A stretch of DNA of 64,000 nt from Epichloe hybrida. Lineage: Eukaryota; Ascomycota; Sordariomycetes; Hypocreales; Clavicipitaceae. The notes beneath the pieces were generated by a model, which was not told the DNA's origin, ran no database searches, and saw nothing but the letters and a program-made list of their open reading frames with translations. Below are positions 1 to 12,439 of the stretch, piece by piece. The DNA lies in contig JAFEKR010000016.1 in assembly GCA_019022495.1 (NCBI GenBank), positions 682,001 through 746,000 of the forward strand, written 5' to 3'. Made by a program: the position numbers and the translations under genes. Every line of letters starts with the position of its first letter. Position 1 is the first letter of the stretch.

Positions 1-1107
1 GTGCGTATCATTCTGCCTAGATTTCAATGGGTGTGTGAAACCAAGTTCTTCACTGACTTGTGCGTATCAGGGAACCGTGCGCGCGCGCCCTTAGGGAACA
101 AGACCACAAACGTAAAGGCCAGGAATGCTCAGACCGGTGGGGTGAAGAGCATGGTTGGAGAAATCGAAAAAACTCGATCCAAACAAACGAGTGTGCGAAA
201 ACCCAAAAAGCACCCCGCTGATCTTCAGCCGGTGAAATTCAGCATACAATCCGACTTCGCCGAGACTCCCAGTGACGAGGTGCCTGAGCCGGAGTATGCT
301 CCTCCAAGGCCAACACCACTGCCCTATGAGTCAGACGTGCTTCCACCGGGTGGCCTAACGTTCAATGGAATTAAGAGAGAAAATCTCCTGAAGGGTTATT
401 ATCAACATTTCCACAATCCTGTCGATGAGAATGGTGTTTCTCGCATGGAGAAAAAGTTCAATGATGAGATGGCAGCGCTTATGCATCAGGCAGAGGAGCG
501 GAATGCTCGGGAAGTTGCCGCTTTCGATTGGAGTCCAGAAGATATGGCGGACAATATGAACTCGATTATCCCTCTCACCAAAGCGGACATAGCTACTCGG
601 AAGCAAGCCCCCACGATATCTGCTCGACGAGCAGCGTCTGCTCTGGCCGTCCACTCAGACAGACGCAGTCGCAGTGCATTGCAGCCGGTCTCAACCACCA
701 GCCAAGCTACAAGAAGACCTTTGTCATCAATAATCACTGGAGCCGTACCTGCCAAACCTGTTGTCACAAAGCCCAATTATTCAGGAAACTCCACCGGGGA
801 GGCTGCATCTCGAACCACCTTGGGCTACAGCAGAGGTCGATCAGCATCGTCGATTGTGCATATGCGAGGTGCAAGCCACTCCGCCAAGCAGCAGCTGCCA
901 CTTAGACCTGCGCCGTCACATGATGCCGAGGCCAATCTCACGATTACCCCAGCTCGACTTCGTCAGGCCGCCTCTGGAACCACAGAACAAAGCAGGCCGC
1001 AGTTTATGTCAATCTTTGACGACGCAGACGAAGAACTACCACCAGTTCAAAGACCATTCTTACACTCGGATGATGAAGAAGAGTTTGAATTAAAGATAAC
1101 AATTTAA
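1..1107 (+). CDS. C-terminal part of an unrecognised fungal protein (5' end outside window)
   Basis: The frame is open from the left edge to a TAA, so the gene starts upstream of the window. Bases 1-70 look like the end of an intron rather than coding sequence: a GTGCGT donor-like start at base 1, a CTGAC branch-like site near 52, and a CAG acceptor ending at 70. The certain exon therefore probably begins at 71. The protein is basic and low in complexity, with Pro/Glu-rich and Ser/Ala-rich stretches. A more ordered block around residues 115-180 contains FNGIKRENLLKGYYQHF and a charged helix, and the last 30 residues are very acidic (FDDADEE, SDDEEEFEL). I see no catalytic motif, membrane span or named domain. 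The acidic tail and basic linker suggest a nuclear or scaffolding protein, which is inference only. Confidence 0.6.
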   Translation: MRIILPRFQWVCETKFFTDLCVSGNRARAPLGNKTTNVKARNAQTGGVKSMVGEIEKTRSKQTSVRKPKKHPADLQPVKFSIQSDFAETPSDEVPEPEYAPPRPTPLPYESDVLPPGGLTFNGIKRENLLKGYYQHFHNPVDENGVSRMEKKFNDEMAALMHQAEERNAREVAAFDWSPEDMADNMNSIIPLTKADIATRKQAPTISARRAASALAVHSDRRSRSALQPVSTTSQATRRPLSSIITGAVPAKPVVTKPNYSGNSTGEAASRTTLGYSRGRSASSIVHMRGASHSAKQQLPLRPAPSHDAEANLTITPARLRQAASGTTEQSRPQFMSIFDDADEELPPVQRPFLHSDDEEEFELKITI

Positions 1108-2093
1108 ATTCTGAGATGACCCCAAGCTGGAGTTTCGGAGTTTAGGGTGTGGACGGTATAAGTCGGCGTGACTGCTGTTCGACGGGTCTGCCGGGTATAA
1201 TGTGGCTCTTCCTTTTGTTCTGCTTAGTCCTCAAGCCCACAATGCACCATTATAGACTGATTTGGAAGGTTTTGGTTGAGCATGATGAATTAGAGGTGCA
1301 TTGCTTTGCTTACTTGTCACTTGGATCACGTCAACATGAATGAAGAATAAAACCAAGGCATATTGCTACTTCCGTCAATGAATCTCAAATAATAGATATA
1401 CATTGTTCTTGAACCTCTATATGTCCTTACTCGCTGGGATCAACTACATCAAAATGGAGGTAGAATTTGGTCGATTTAGCCACACGGCATCATCAATCAT
1501 AAGGGCTAATACCCCCTGCTGCACTGTTGCTGTCCGAACTTGCGCAAAAACGTCATGGCCGACCCTCGGCCGCATCAGGACAAGGAGTGTGGGACATACA
1601 TCAACGGAAAATCGTGTCACCGAAATGGCCAACTATTGCCGACAGGCAGGATGGGACTTTTCTGGCTGTGGCTGGGCCACTGGCAGCAAATGTTCAGTTC
1701 CACCATCCATCCCTGAAGGGGAGTGAGTATCAACCTAATACGTTGGACTTCACGCTCTTGTGCTTCATATTTTTTCTCACAAGTGCTCACTTCGCACCCC
1801 AGTTACTTGGTGCTGCACCCATTGCAACACAATCGCATGCATTCCCTCTATCTCGACATTACTTTTTGAGCGTCCGCTTGCTGCTGCTGAGCCGGTGGAT
1901 GACGTTTCGCCTTTCGCCTTTCGCCTTTCGCCATTCTGCCTCCCGGTCGCGTGGGCTCAATCGAAGCGCGTTCCAGGTTGCGTGTGACGGCCAGCACCTA
2001 CCACAAGTCTTTGTATCGTGAATGGCCTGAGCTCGAACGCGAGATATCATGACCAGGTCACGGTGCAAACGATAACCGGAGCGCATCGACACG
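1108..2093. other. Intergenic, 3' flank of first gene and SET1 promoter/leader
   Basis: Only short frames without coding character are seen. Four tandem copies of TTTCGCC lie at about 1903-1932, roughly 160 bp upstream of the SET1 start codon, in what is probably its CT-rich leader. Confidence 0.5.
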
Positions 2094-5000
2094 ATGACTC
2101 GCCCGCCACCCGGCGTGAGTTTCGCGCAGTTCTTTCCCAACGCTCCCAAAGTGAGAGCAGAAGCCGCGCAGGGCCGGACTGATCGCGAGCGATCAAGGCG
2201 CAATAGTCTTGCACGCGATTCTGACCGAGAGCCTGCTTCTAGCGCGCTGGATGCGAATACCGCACGTTTCGCTCGACCCTCACAATCCAACATTTCATCG
2301 GATGGCCCCCACTCTCAACTCGACGATCACGATACTCCCCTAGGAGATATACCCAGTACAGTCGGGTCAACGAGCTCGCATACAAGCTCTGCCTCATCCA
2401 TATTTAGCAACCCTCAGAGGCAGAACACGACATCTTCGTTATCACATATTTCCACTAGCACCACGCCTCTTGCTCCTCGAGACTCATCGTCTTACTCACC
2501 TGTTCCCCCATACTCAAAGACAGAAATGCCCCCTTTAACAACACCCGACAATGGCTTGAGGAGGACACATGATGTGGCTGTCACTCATTCCTCCAATGGC
2601 TCAAGTTCGTCAACTCACCATGCTGAACGCCCTCCGGCACGAGATCTATTCCCATCAGTCAAAGGCAAAAAATGTACCTATGATCCGATCCTCGATCGAG
2701 TACGCAACAAGGGCGTTAGCAAAACTGCTAAGCCAGTATATAAAGAATTTGGTTTAGTATGTATTTCTACATACACAATTGCCTCTCGATAAGAAGAGGA
2801 CGGCCGAGCCAGAGACGGAGAGACATAAGCGGGGGGCGTCGCTGGGGTACCATAAAGCATTTTGGCTAACTTTTGATTGACAGGATGATGACGCCCCCCC
2901 GGTGGACCCTCGCTTGCAAAAGGCTGGAGGTCGTCTTGGTTACATCAATACCGACTATTACCTGCCAAAAGCACGATTACGCCCGGCGCCTGAGAATCTC
3001 CAGCCTTATCCATATGACCCGAAGACGTCGATTGGGCCTGGCCCACCCACTCAAATAGTTGTAACGCGGTACAATCCTCTGGTGCCATTCAACAAGATCA
3101 CTGCTATCTTTGCGACCTTTGGCGAGATTGCGGAGAGCAGTAATAAGATGCATCCTGACACGGGAAGCTATCTCGGTTTTGCTACCATTCGATACCGCGA
3201 CTCAAAACGATCGGGTCGGCCGCCTGTTTCAGCAATCGATGCTGCTCGTCGCGCTGTTCGCGCCCGCGGGATCAAGATAGACGCGGACGTCGTTAGGGTT
3301 GAGTACGATCCTGAAGGTCGCAAGAGTCGGCGGATGTTGGAAGAGCATCTTAAAAAGGAGCGAGAGAAGCAAAACAAGGAGCAAGAACATCGAGATCAGG
3401 CTGCCAATAAACCGCCGCCGACGGGACCCAAATCTGCATCTTCTGCAACTCCTTTCATAAGACATCCACCGACCGCTCCCAAAGGGCCAGCAGGGCCTGC
3501 GTCCATGACTGGACATAGGCTGACACCGGTACCAGCAACAGTGGCAACACCAGCGGCAGGAACACCTTTGCAGCCTGGTGGCACCCCATCATCGCGGTTG
3601 CAAGCCGCTGTGGAGTTGCAGAACATCGCTGCACAACTTTCAAATGACCCTTACATTTTCATCGCGTCTGAGGATGTTCCTGTGCTGCCAAGTATCGTTC
3701 CTCATATGAGGAAACGACTTAAGAACTATGGCTTCGAAGAAATTAGAATCGATCGCACAGGCTTCTACGTCGTTTTCCGAAATTCTTTCACTGGAAAGTC
3801 AGAAGCAGAACGATGTTATCGGGCGGTAAACCACACCGAATTTTTCAACTATGACATGGCTATGCAGCTTTGCTTGCCTCGACCTCCTTGCAGTCCCGAA
3901 ACCGACCGTAAGCGAACTCCACCCCCAGAGAGAGAAAGAGACCAAGACCGAGATCGACAAAAGGAGAGAGAGAGGGACAAAGACCGGGAAAGAGGTCACG
4001 ATCAGGGTACAACAGAGCGTCAGCGACTTGAAGAAGCTAGACGACGCCGTCGAGAGGAGGAAGCAGACCTCGAAGAAGAAAAGAAGCAAAGAGCTAAGAA
4101 CTTTGACCCTGTTTTCGAGGCAGTAGAGGCAGTTCGCAGGGAAATGACAGAGCATTTGATCAGACACATCCGAACTCAGGTTGCGGCACCTTATCTCTTT
4201 GATTTCCTGGACCCGGCAAATCATCTGGCCAAAAGAAGGAAACTTAACCTTGACCAAGTTGACGAGGAAGAGGATGAAGAGAACAACAGCAGTCCTGGTA
4301 TCAGGACTCCGAACTCTGGAGCAGACCCGATCGAGCGACGGACAGGTCGTCTGGAACCAAAAGCGCTTCCTCGAATACGAAAGGTCAAAGCCAGGGGCCA
4401 ACGCAACATGTTTGTTGATCCGTTCTCAAGGAAGTGCCAGTCTGTTGCCCGACCCGCCTTTCGATCTTTGCATCATCGTCTCAAAAGCTTCGACAGTGAC
4501 TTCGAATCAGATGATGATACAGACACTAAAGCACTCGCTGCTCGTGATACGGAGGAACCCGAGTCACGACCTCGCAGTCGCATGAGCACAGACGAAGAGT
4601 TCGGCTCTTGGGGTCGTCGCGATGATGACTCTATGACAGAGTCCAGTGTGGCATTTGCCGATCGTCCGTCCTCCAAGAAGAGGAAATTAGAAGTTTCCCT
4701 CGAAACCGCTCTGAAACGCCGGAAGAGGTCCGACGAAGAGCTATTCGGAGTCAAGCCCATCGATTCAGATATCGACCGTCTTCCAAATTCAGAAGACATT
4801 GGCCCCGACTTCGACTTTGTGGGAGAAGATGAAGGCAGTGTTTCCAGGTCTGAAACGCCTGTGCCCCAAATCATGAAAGGCGCAAAGAAGAAGCCGGGAG
4901 TGAAGCCAAAGAAGAAGACGAAGAAGCAGTTACTGGAAGAACAGGGCGCTTTGAAGAAGCAGCAAGAAGCAGATGCGGATGAGGACGATAGTAAAGACAC

Positions 5001-6168
5001 CGCAATGCCAACCAAAATGGAAGAGGAGCCTGTTCCTCCAACGAAGGCATTGCACAAAAGATATGATGAGCGACTCTTCTCCAAAGAGCCGCTTACTGCC
5101 GCACTCGTCTTACCCGATGGGTTCAAACCTGATATTCAATCCTTGCAAAACCTTGCCCTTGGCCTCAGAGATAAGCCTGACTTGGGCAAGCTGCAGAGAA
5201 AATTCAACATTGGCGATATTGGAAATCCTGAACTTTGGTTATGGAAACGCAATCGTGTTCGAGAACTGAATACTGTGTCGCATTCCTCAGACCACCTTGC
5301 GCATATAGAGGGATACTATGTGCCTAACTCAACAGGATGTGCCCGGACCGAAGGGGTCAAGAAGATTCTTAATTTCGAAAAGTCCAAATATCTACCACAT
5401 CATATCAAGGTGCAAAAGGCCCGAGAAGAACGCGAAGCTCGTTCAAAGAAGAATGGCAAGGACAGCACAGCAGCTGCCTCGGAAGCTGCTAAGCTTGCAG
5501 CGGAAAAAATAGCCAAAGGCAACTCGCGCGCGAACCGTGCGACTAATCGCCGATATGTTGCCGACTTGAATGATCAGAAGAAGACTCTGGGCCAGTACTC
5601 AGATGTCTTCAAATTCAATCAGCTTAAGAAGCGGAAGAAGCCTGTCAAGTTTGCTCGATCTGCCATTCACAACTGGGGTTTGTACGCCATGGAGAACATC
5701 AACAAGGATGACATGATTATCGAGTACGTGGGCGAGGAAGTGCGCCAGCAAATCGCGGAAATTCGTGAGAAGCGTTATCTCAAGAGTGGCATTGGAAGCA
5801 GCTACCTGTTTCGCATTGACGACGATACTGTCGTGGATGCGACCAAGAAGGGGGGCATTGCGCGATTCATCAACCACAGCTGCATGCCGAACTGTACGGC
5901 TAAGATTATCAAAGTCGAAGGCAGCAAGAGAATCGTCATCTATGCCCTCCGTGACATTGCTCTGAGTAAGTTCCTTCACCCTATGAAGAAGCCATTATAG
6001 TTTCTTTTTTCATTGTTTTTTTTTTTTCGTCAAGATTCACAATTACTGACATGGTTCATCGTAGACGAAGAATTGACATACGACTACAAGTTTGAGCGAG
6101 AAATCGGTAGCTTGGACCGTATTCCGTGTCTCTGTGGCACGGCAGCCTGCAAAGGTTTCCTCAATTAA
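2094..6168 (+). CDS. set1: Histone H3 lysine-4 methyltransferase SET1 (COMPASS catalytic subunit)
   Basis: Three exons fit: 2094-2756, 2884-5965 and 6065-6168. The introns have GTATGT...CTAAC...CAG and GTAAGT...CTGAC...TAG signals, and the product is 1282 aa, usual for filamentous fungi. An RRM-like region lies at about 277-350 and a SET-associated RRM at about 474-552, followed by a long Arg/Glu/Lys-rich charged linker. The N-SET region spans about 944-1135 ([11 protein letters not shown]). The SET domain covers about 1143-1265, with the YVGEE and [11 protein letters not shown] cofactor and active-site motifs. The post-SET cysteines are C-x-CG-x4-C at the extreme C-terminus. The second intron splits a codon so that [13 protein letters not shown] is restored, which strongly supports the join. 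Set1 proteins use S-adenosylmethionine to mono-, di- and trimethylate H3K4 at active genes within COMPASS. The start ATG is the first in a long Pro/Ser-rich N-terminus and is less certain than the rest. Confidence 0.96.
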
Positions 6169-7312
6169 ATATCTCACAGCTCTTCACTTGGAAAGAAACT
6201 GTTCTTCTCAACACCAATCAAGTCGCATGCTCCGTCACACAATACTGTTGGTTTCTCCCTGTCACACAAAACTCATGCTCTATGCTGCCATCAAATCTTG
6301 GTCTCGCCCAGGTTGAATACTATATAGGAGGAGGAGGAAGGCAAGGTTCACCCGGATGAAGAGGGGTTCAGGACACGCTTTTCTTGCTGTGGCGTTTGGG
6401 CGGGCATTGTCACCGGGCAAAAATGACATGGTTTTTTTTTTCTTTTTCTTTTTTTCCCTTTTTTTTTTCTTTGGCATTCTTGGGAGGGTTCTGGTAACAG
6501 GGGGGGTGCATGGCTTCTCTCTCTCATTGCCTTGTTCTTGAGATCCTCGGCCGTGTCTCGCCACCTTTGTGCAGGAAGAACAAGGGTGATGGACCCCAAG
6601 GGACGAAACTTTAATCTTTGTTTCTGTTCAACAAGGGCTGTGATTTACCTAAGTCCATGGTTGCTATCTTTTTGCAAGCGGCGTTTTTAACCGGCCATGT
6701 GAATGCTTTGTTATATCAACTATATCTACTATTTTTGTATCTTAGTCCTCATCCCCGTCATGAACCGTCCTTCAAAGCGTCGGTTGAGCAAAACGACTTC
6801 CTCTTGTACATAAGATTACACTCAGCACATCGGAATGGTGTCTGTCTAACTGATGAGAAAACGTGAAGATGCAATACGTCTGAGACAGAATGGGTGATTT
6901 GCTCTGATCGAGGGGACATGCTCAATGCTATGCTACCCCATGACATGACAAAATGCGAGTCCTGTCTGTGTCCTCGTCTGTCCTAAACCGGTGTAACTGC
7001 TGCACGCGTAGGCACGACATCGAGAAGATAATGGAACGATTCTAGAGGAGGGGTAAAAGGGAGGTAAAGCAGAAGTAGCCCTGCCGTTGGCGTTCTTTTC
7101 GGAAATGGAGAGTGCCTCTGACCCCTGTGTAGAAATAGATATTTGAAACATGTTTCTGAGTGACGTAGTCGTATGGAAAACTTAGTGCCGAGCAGTTGGA
7201 ATCGCAATCGCACTTCACTTCGGAACTTCCAACCATCAATCTTGGTGGAAAGCGGCCGATCGAGAATGCCTCCCTGGTCTCGAAATCTTGAGCCCCGAGC
7301 AGGCCAATGATT
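6169..7312. other. Intergenic between convergent genes, with pyrimidine-rich tract
   Basis: This is the 3' flank of SET1 and of the convergent small gene. A T-rich tract with C interruptions spans about 6432-6475, just downstream of the presumed SET1 3' end. I see no credible gene. Confidence 0.5.
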
Positions 7313-7941
7313 TTAGTTTTCTCCCAGAGGAGCTCGTGGGCCTAGCATCCAGTCTTGCATCGCCAGCCAGTCACTCCAATTTGTTTCTGCAGAGACAATC
7401 TCTCTCTCCGTGACGCCTGTCAGCGGCCGCAAGAAAGGGACAGTTTGACCGTCCTCCATATCGTATTGAGCCTTCACCTTTAACCAGGTTTCACTCTTGG
7501 CGGCAAACAAGTAGTTCCTTCTCTCAGTCTCATGAATTGAGGCTATTCCCTCGTTCCAGTCATCACCGAAGAACCCGTACAAAAATGCTGGGTTGTCGAA
7601 TCCCGTGACTACTAGGCGTCTTATATACGGTACTAGAGTCACGCGTGCGCCTTCTGTTTTTGAAGGAGACGATGAGCTGGCAGATCCTGATGCTGGGCCA
7701 CTGCTGGCCGCCTTTTCGAATGGTAGCAGAATGTTGATCCGCGCTGCGACGGCTTGGACAGCCTCTGTATGTTGTGCGTGATCGATGAAGAACTGGTGGC
7801 AGGATCGGTACTTTGGATACCACGCCATGATGCCATATTCTCCTTCTTGGAACGGCTGGAAGACCATGATTGTCAGATTATAGCGCCTGTGTTGCTTTCT
7901 TGGATACGATCGGTACTTACATGTTGAAACTGTGCCGGCAT
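7313..7941 (-). CDS. Conserved-looking small protein of unknown function
   Basis: The spliced model has exon 1 at 7941-7921, encoding MPAQFQH, and exon 2 at 7855-7313. The 65-nt intron has a GTAAGT donor, a CTGAC branch point and a CAG acceptor, and the join is phase 0. The product is 187 aa. An unspliced start at 7867 is possible, but it would place the intron's branch region and acceptor upstream of and inside the first codons. Notable segments are a Trp/Tyr-rich start (GIMAWYPKYRS), a Ser/Ala-rich linker at about 58-75, and an aromatic, likely folded C-terminal half (YIRRLVVTGFDNPAFLYGFFGDDW, interrupted here only as a motif; WLAMQDWMLGPR near the end). There are no membrane spans or signal peptide. 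I recognise the style of a conserved fungal protein but cannot name a family or reaction. Confidence 0.75.
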
Positions 7942-10900
7942 TTCGACCAGGAAATTATCACTTCTTCTTCTAAGCAGCAATACAGCCAATCAAGCTGGCG
8001 CTCCTGTTCTTTCTTCTCTGCCGGGTTCCCCTTGCAATCATGCGGGAAACACCAACAGTAATGCTATGGTCATGTAGCCAGAATCAAGCCGTTGTTCTAG
8101 GCAAGCAGATCAGAACATAGAAAGAAGAAAGAATCGATGTCGATAGATGTGTTATCGAGTGCACGGGGAGAACGAGAACTGCCCTTAGAGCAGTATTCAG
8201 TGTTCCTCTCCCAGAGTTTGAAGTGAGAAAAGTCTAATTATCATATATATAACAAAGACCCTTTCGAAAAGAGACAAGTATAGTATAATTGTTGAAGGAT
8301 GGGGAGTGCTGACGGGGAAAGGCAACACAGGTATAATGTATCTTTCTGCCAGTCTCTCACGGTCTAGGAAACAAGTCATCGACTTGAGGCTGCAGCCAAA
8401 CATTTGAAAAGTCAACTAAAATGATGCTTGACTTGGGTGTTTGGCATAGAAACGAATACGCTCATTGTTGCGCACCCCACCACACGCATCTTCGCATCAT
8501 CTACTTACAGTAGCTTTCTTTTATATTCATTCAATCATATTGAAACGGCATCGAAGAAAGAAACGAGACAACCAAACCAGCAAGGAGTGAATGGAAAGGG
8601 TGAGGGTAAGTGGTGCAGATGGTGAAGCGAGTCTTAGTAGAGACAAGTCGCAGGTCGGAGGGACGGTGAGTTGTAACAGGAACGAAGTGAGGGAGACACG
8701 CAAAAGAAGTACAGAACTGGCAAATTAAAAGATCACGTCTGGCTGAACGAGGCAAAACCATTGATCATTGGGAGCTTGAAATGTGATTGGTCATATCCAG
8801 GAGCCCCGATTTGGAATTTGGGAAACCGCCTCGAGAAGATCCAGTAAAAGCAAGGACGGGAGAATGGACAGGGCTGGTTAGTGCCAGACACAGAACAGGA
8901 AGCGACGCAACCCATGCCTTCCTTCCTTGGCATCTTCAGGTCGAGCGTCGCGTCGATGGATGGGTCAGATTTCATTCACTCAATGGGTGCGTGCCGACGG
9001 AGTAATCCGTAATCCGTAATCCGTACCTGCCTGCTATTCATTGTGTTGACGTAATGAGCGTGTGCCGTCTCGTGGCTCCTTTTGTGGCTCCTTTTGTGGC
9101 TCCTTGAGTCTGATGCTTGCTCCTCCAGCACTGCATGGGTACTGAACCTGCTAGAAAGCGAGACATTACGCACGATTATCAACAACATCATCGCGCAATC
9201 CGAAAGAGAATTTGAGCTACACTGACCAAGAGCGGCCCCACCTAGCCGCTTATGTACGCTGCCAAATATAGTCACCCGAACGAAGAAGCCTATCGACAGT
9301 CTTCCTGTTCTAAAAGCGGCCCTGGAACCATTCGTCGAATCTTGCTCTCGCAGGTAGTGATCAACGAAAGTGTCTTTCTTGTTCATGCTGTGTCACGAAG
9401 GCGACAGACAGTCCAAGTTGTCGGGACGACGTCTGATTGGGAGCAATCCAGACAGCCGTGGTACTAGGTGGCTTGTTGGAGAGCTCTGGGCAGGATTGAA
9501 AAGCCTCTTGCCTGGGAAAGGATTTGCTCATCGCGTTAGCGTCGGCAGCACTCGGTAAGCCCCCGTCCTTTCAGCTGGTAACTGATGCTACCCTTGCAGG
9601 CTTGTTCAGAGGGCAACTCTCCGTCTAGCTCTTATTATTGCCTGCCGAATCTCGCACGATTTCCTGCATGAACCAGAACCAGGCTTGACTTGGAATCGCC
9701 ATCCATCCGGCCGAACCAGAGATTCGGGTTTCGTAAATGCGACTGGCTCAAGTCATCAGTCGCTTCGCACGAGGGGTTGTTTCTCAATGTGCACAAATAG
9801 CTGATCGAGAATCCAAGTCATCTTGGTTACGATAGAATCAGCGTGCTGAGAATTTTTATCCACAATCAAATCATGCATCATTCTTGACCGAATGTCGGAG
9901 TTTCCCTCCCTTTCACTTCAGCTCTCCTGTTCTTGCACTCGTGCCAAGAGTCAATTTAGGATAAGACTTCCCACATACTTTTCAGTCGACAGTAAGCAAA
10001 ATAACAGCCATATTTCCCAGTTATGCTACCCAACGATTTGCCTCAAGGGTGTGCTCGTTTCTGGTTGTGGGCCGCTTTTCAGTGGTGAGACAAGTGACAA
10101 TCACCGAAGCAAGAAGGGCATGCCCAGACAGGGCTTCAGCTGTTCAAGGTCCTGCTGTGCTATGGAATGGTGTTTCGTGAACACCCCCCTCCCTCCCTTG
10201 AAGACCTGACCGGACCGGACCGGACCGGACCATACAGTATTGAATACACTGTACGGAATATAGAGTATACACGGGGTGTCTTGTTTGCACCCCACCCCAC
10301 CAAGTCGATCCATCAGCAAGTCGATCGACAGCATAATAAAGTCAGGTTATCTCTTCCCCGGCCACTGGGACACCACTGGGACACCACGCAACAACACGTA
10401 CGCAAGTAGCAAATTTATTCACGCGTTTCTTCCTAAGAACGGGACGCTCGCTGATTCAAATTTACTAAGATGAAATATTCCTCCGCAGTGGGAATGATCG
10501 GCCCTGACCATTCAACTAGGCAGCGAGTTGCAGTGATTCATCGAAATAAAAAATGTTTACATCGTGGGGTGACACGCAGTATCGCATCATTTTCTTGAGA
10601 ACAAAGCATGGTCTCGAATGACTCACATACGACTGTTTTTCTCTCGGGTTCATGTCTCGCATAGGAAAATCAAGCAACATTCTGTTGGGAAATGCTGGTG
10701 ACCACCAGCAGGCTCGCGACGGTATTCACCGGGGATAACATAACCCCATCGTCCTGACCCTTCGATATACTCGGTACGAATGCAGTCATACATATATACG
10801 ACGAGGATGATGGCGGCGTTGTTGTCAGACAGGAAAAGAACCTGCCGACATATCCTTAGGTAAAGGAATATCAATGTTAGGTACTTGCATTGACGCCCAC

Positions 10901-11318
10901 GTAACGGACACCGGACGTTTTTCAGTGTTAGTTAGCTATTTTTACAAACAAAATTAAAGTTTGTTGATCAGTCAAGATTGCTATGTTACAAACAGGCACA
11001 TCACTGCATAGGATATGTGCTGTTTGAGTGACACCATGATCTTTAGCAAACAGGTCCCGACTGTCACCGATGACTGGACGTGTACTCGAGCAAACTTGGT
11101 AGAGAATGGTATCATTGAGTGACCAGGCCTCAAAATTGGCGCATGTCCATCTCTTGACACTGTTTCTTTCCAAGGGTGCGATATTCACTCGTATAGCTTC
11201 AACTAGCAAGTTCGACAGTTCTCATAAACTGCGCACAGCGCTGGTGAATAGCAGCGTAAAGAGCTTTGTCATTGAATCACAGTCAAGGCTCCGAATCGAC
11301 GTGCCGTTTGGCGCTTGA
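7942..11318. other. 3.4 kb gene-poor region with short tandem repeats
   Basis: No frame here has convincing coding character on either strand. Small tandem repeats are scattered through it: GTAATCC x3 at about 9002-9024, three TGGCTCCTTTTG-type units at about 9067-9105, about four ACCGG units at 10203-10226, and a GGGACACCACT duplication near 10375. The right end must hold the promoter, and perhaps the missing signal-peptide exon, of the following membrane-protein gene. Confidence 0.45.
10203..10230. repeat. (ACCGG)n short tandem repeat
   Basis: About four to five head-to-tail copies of the pentamer ACCGG lie in intergenic DNA. Length variation between strains would be expected for such a microsatellite. 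Confidence 0.85.
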
Positions 11319-11381
11319 AAAATTTCAGAAGTTTCGCCATCATTCATCACGTATTCTGCAAATATTGCTCCGCGACGAGCG

Positions 11382-12439
11382 ATGGCCGTGGAAACATGCG
11401 GTTGGATCGAAGGCAAATCCGGTGAGCAGAATTTATACAAATGCGTCGTTTGCAACATACTGAACAGAATATGTAAGAACATCCTTTGACCTGCCAAACT
11501 GGCCAACGTTGTGCCAAAGATGTCGCCAATAGCCTTGTCGGATGCTGTTGGAGTCCAACAAGTGGAACATGTACCTTGGTGACAACCTGTTTGGACAGAA
11601 GACTAGAAAAAGCTGATAACCTCAAGAACGAAGCCAGCTCTGCCATGGTCTGGTAAGTATGCGAAATGCCCTTTAAATTTCTGTCAAGTTCCGCAAAAAA
11701 AAAATATTCCGTTGCTAAAAGAAAGCAAGTCCCTCTGCTGACGCATAAACCCAGTGCTGCTTCTGCAGCCCCGTATTGTAAGACAAACGTATTCGCAGGT
11801 GATCCAAATCTGAATGGATTTTCTCTATTTTTGTGCGCCTCAAATACGCGAACAGAAACAATTTATCGTTACACCACGACACCATCAGGGAGTCAAGACC
11901 TGCCTACGCTGGGATCGACAGCGCTTCCCACTGCTCCATCGACTTCGACTTCAAGACACGATACCCCCACGCCGACGACTCATATTTCTCTGGCCACCAA
12001 AGCCACTGACATAACCGGCTCGGGAAGCTCATCAATCACGACAGTGACGGATCAAAATGAGAAAGGTGTCACGAGTTTAGGCACTACATCATATGCATCA
12101 CAGTCCACGAACCCTGCATCTTCACTCTCGGCATCGCCCTCATCGATTGTAGGAATTGTGTTGGGAGCAACAGGTGGGTACAAACAAGCCTCTCATATAC
12201 CATCAAAGATCGCTTCCCTTTCTTCCTCTTCTTCTAACACGCGTGGTTTCACTTATTACGTAGCTGCTTCGGCCATCATGGCCGGATGCTTCTATGTTGT
12301 GTACCAGCTCATTCGATCCAGGATGAATCGGCGTCGGAAACTGTGTGACAAGAGAAGAAAACACCACTCATCCATGAGACGCAGCCGATCACCAGGACAG
12401 GCATCATCGATAGAGCTCAGGAGCAGACCGAGACGATAG
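11382..12439 (+). CDS. Cysteine-rich, Ser/Thr-rich single-pass membrane protein (5' end unresolved)
   Basis: I assembled this from four exons: 11382-11421, 11478-11652, 11755-12173 and 12264-12439. The introns are GTGAGC...AAG (56 nt), GTAAGT...CTGAC...CAG (102 nt) and GTGGGT...CTAAC...TAG (90 nt). The joins restore the cysteine pattern I associate with a fungal extracellular family: TCGWIEGKS, HPLTCQTGQRC, VGCCWSP, CTLVTTCLD, then APYCK and LFLCAS. A Ser/Thr-rich stalk of about 80 residues follows. One transmembrane helix is made continuous only by removing the last intron (IVGIVLGATAAS then AIMAGCFYVVYQ). The tail is a basic cytoplasmic segment (RMNRRRK). The model gives 269 aa from the first in-frame ATG, but no signal peptide precedes the first cysteine block. 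The frame is open upstream to 11319, with a possible CAG acceptor at 11328, so an upstream exon is likely missing. Its function is unknown; a cell-wall or surface-sensor role is inference from architecture. Confidence 0.7.

Noticed and set aside
3799..5126. Long minus-strand frames inside SET1
   Set aside because: They are Ser/Phe/Leu-rich mirror images of the charged SET1 linker codons.
9060..9110. TGGCTCCTTTTG repeats as a CRISPR-like array
   Set aside because: The units are directly tandem without unique spacers, and the genome is eukaryotic.
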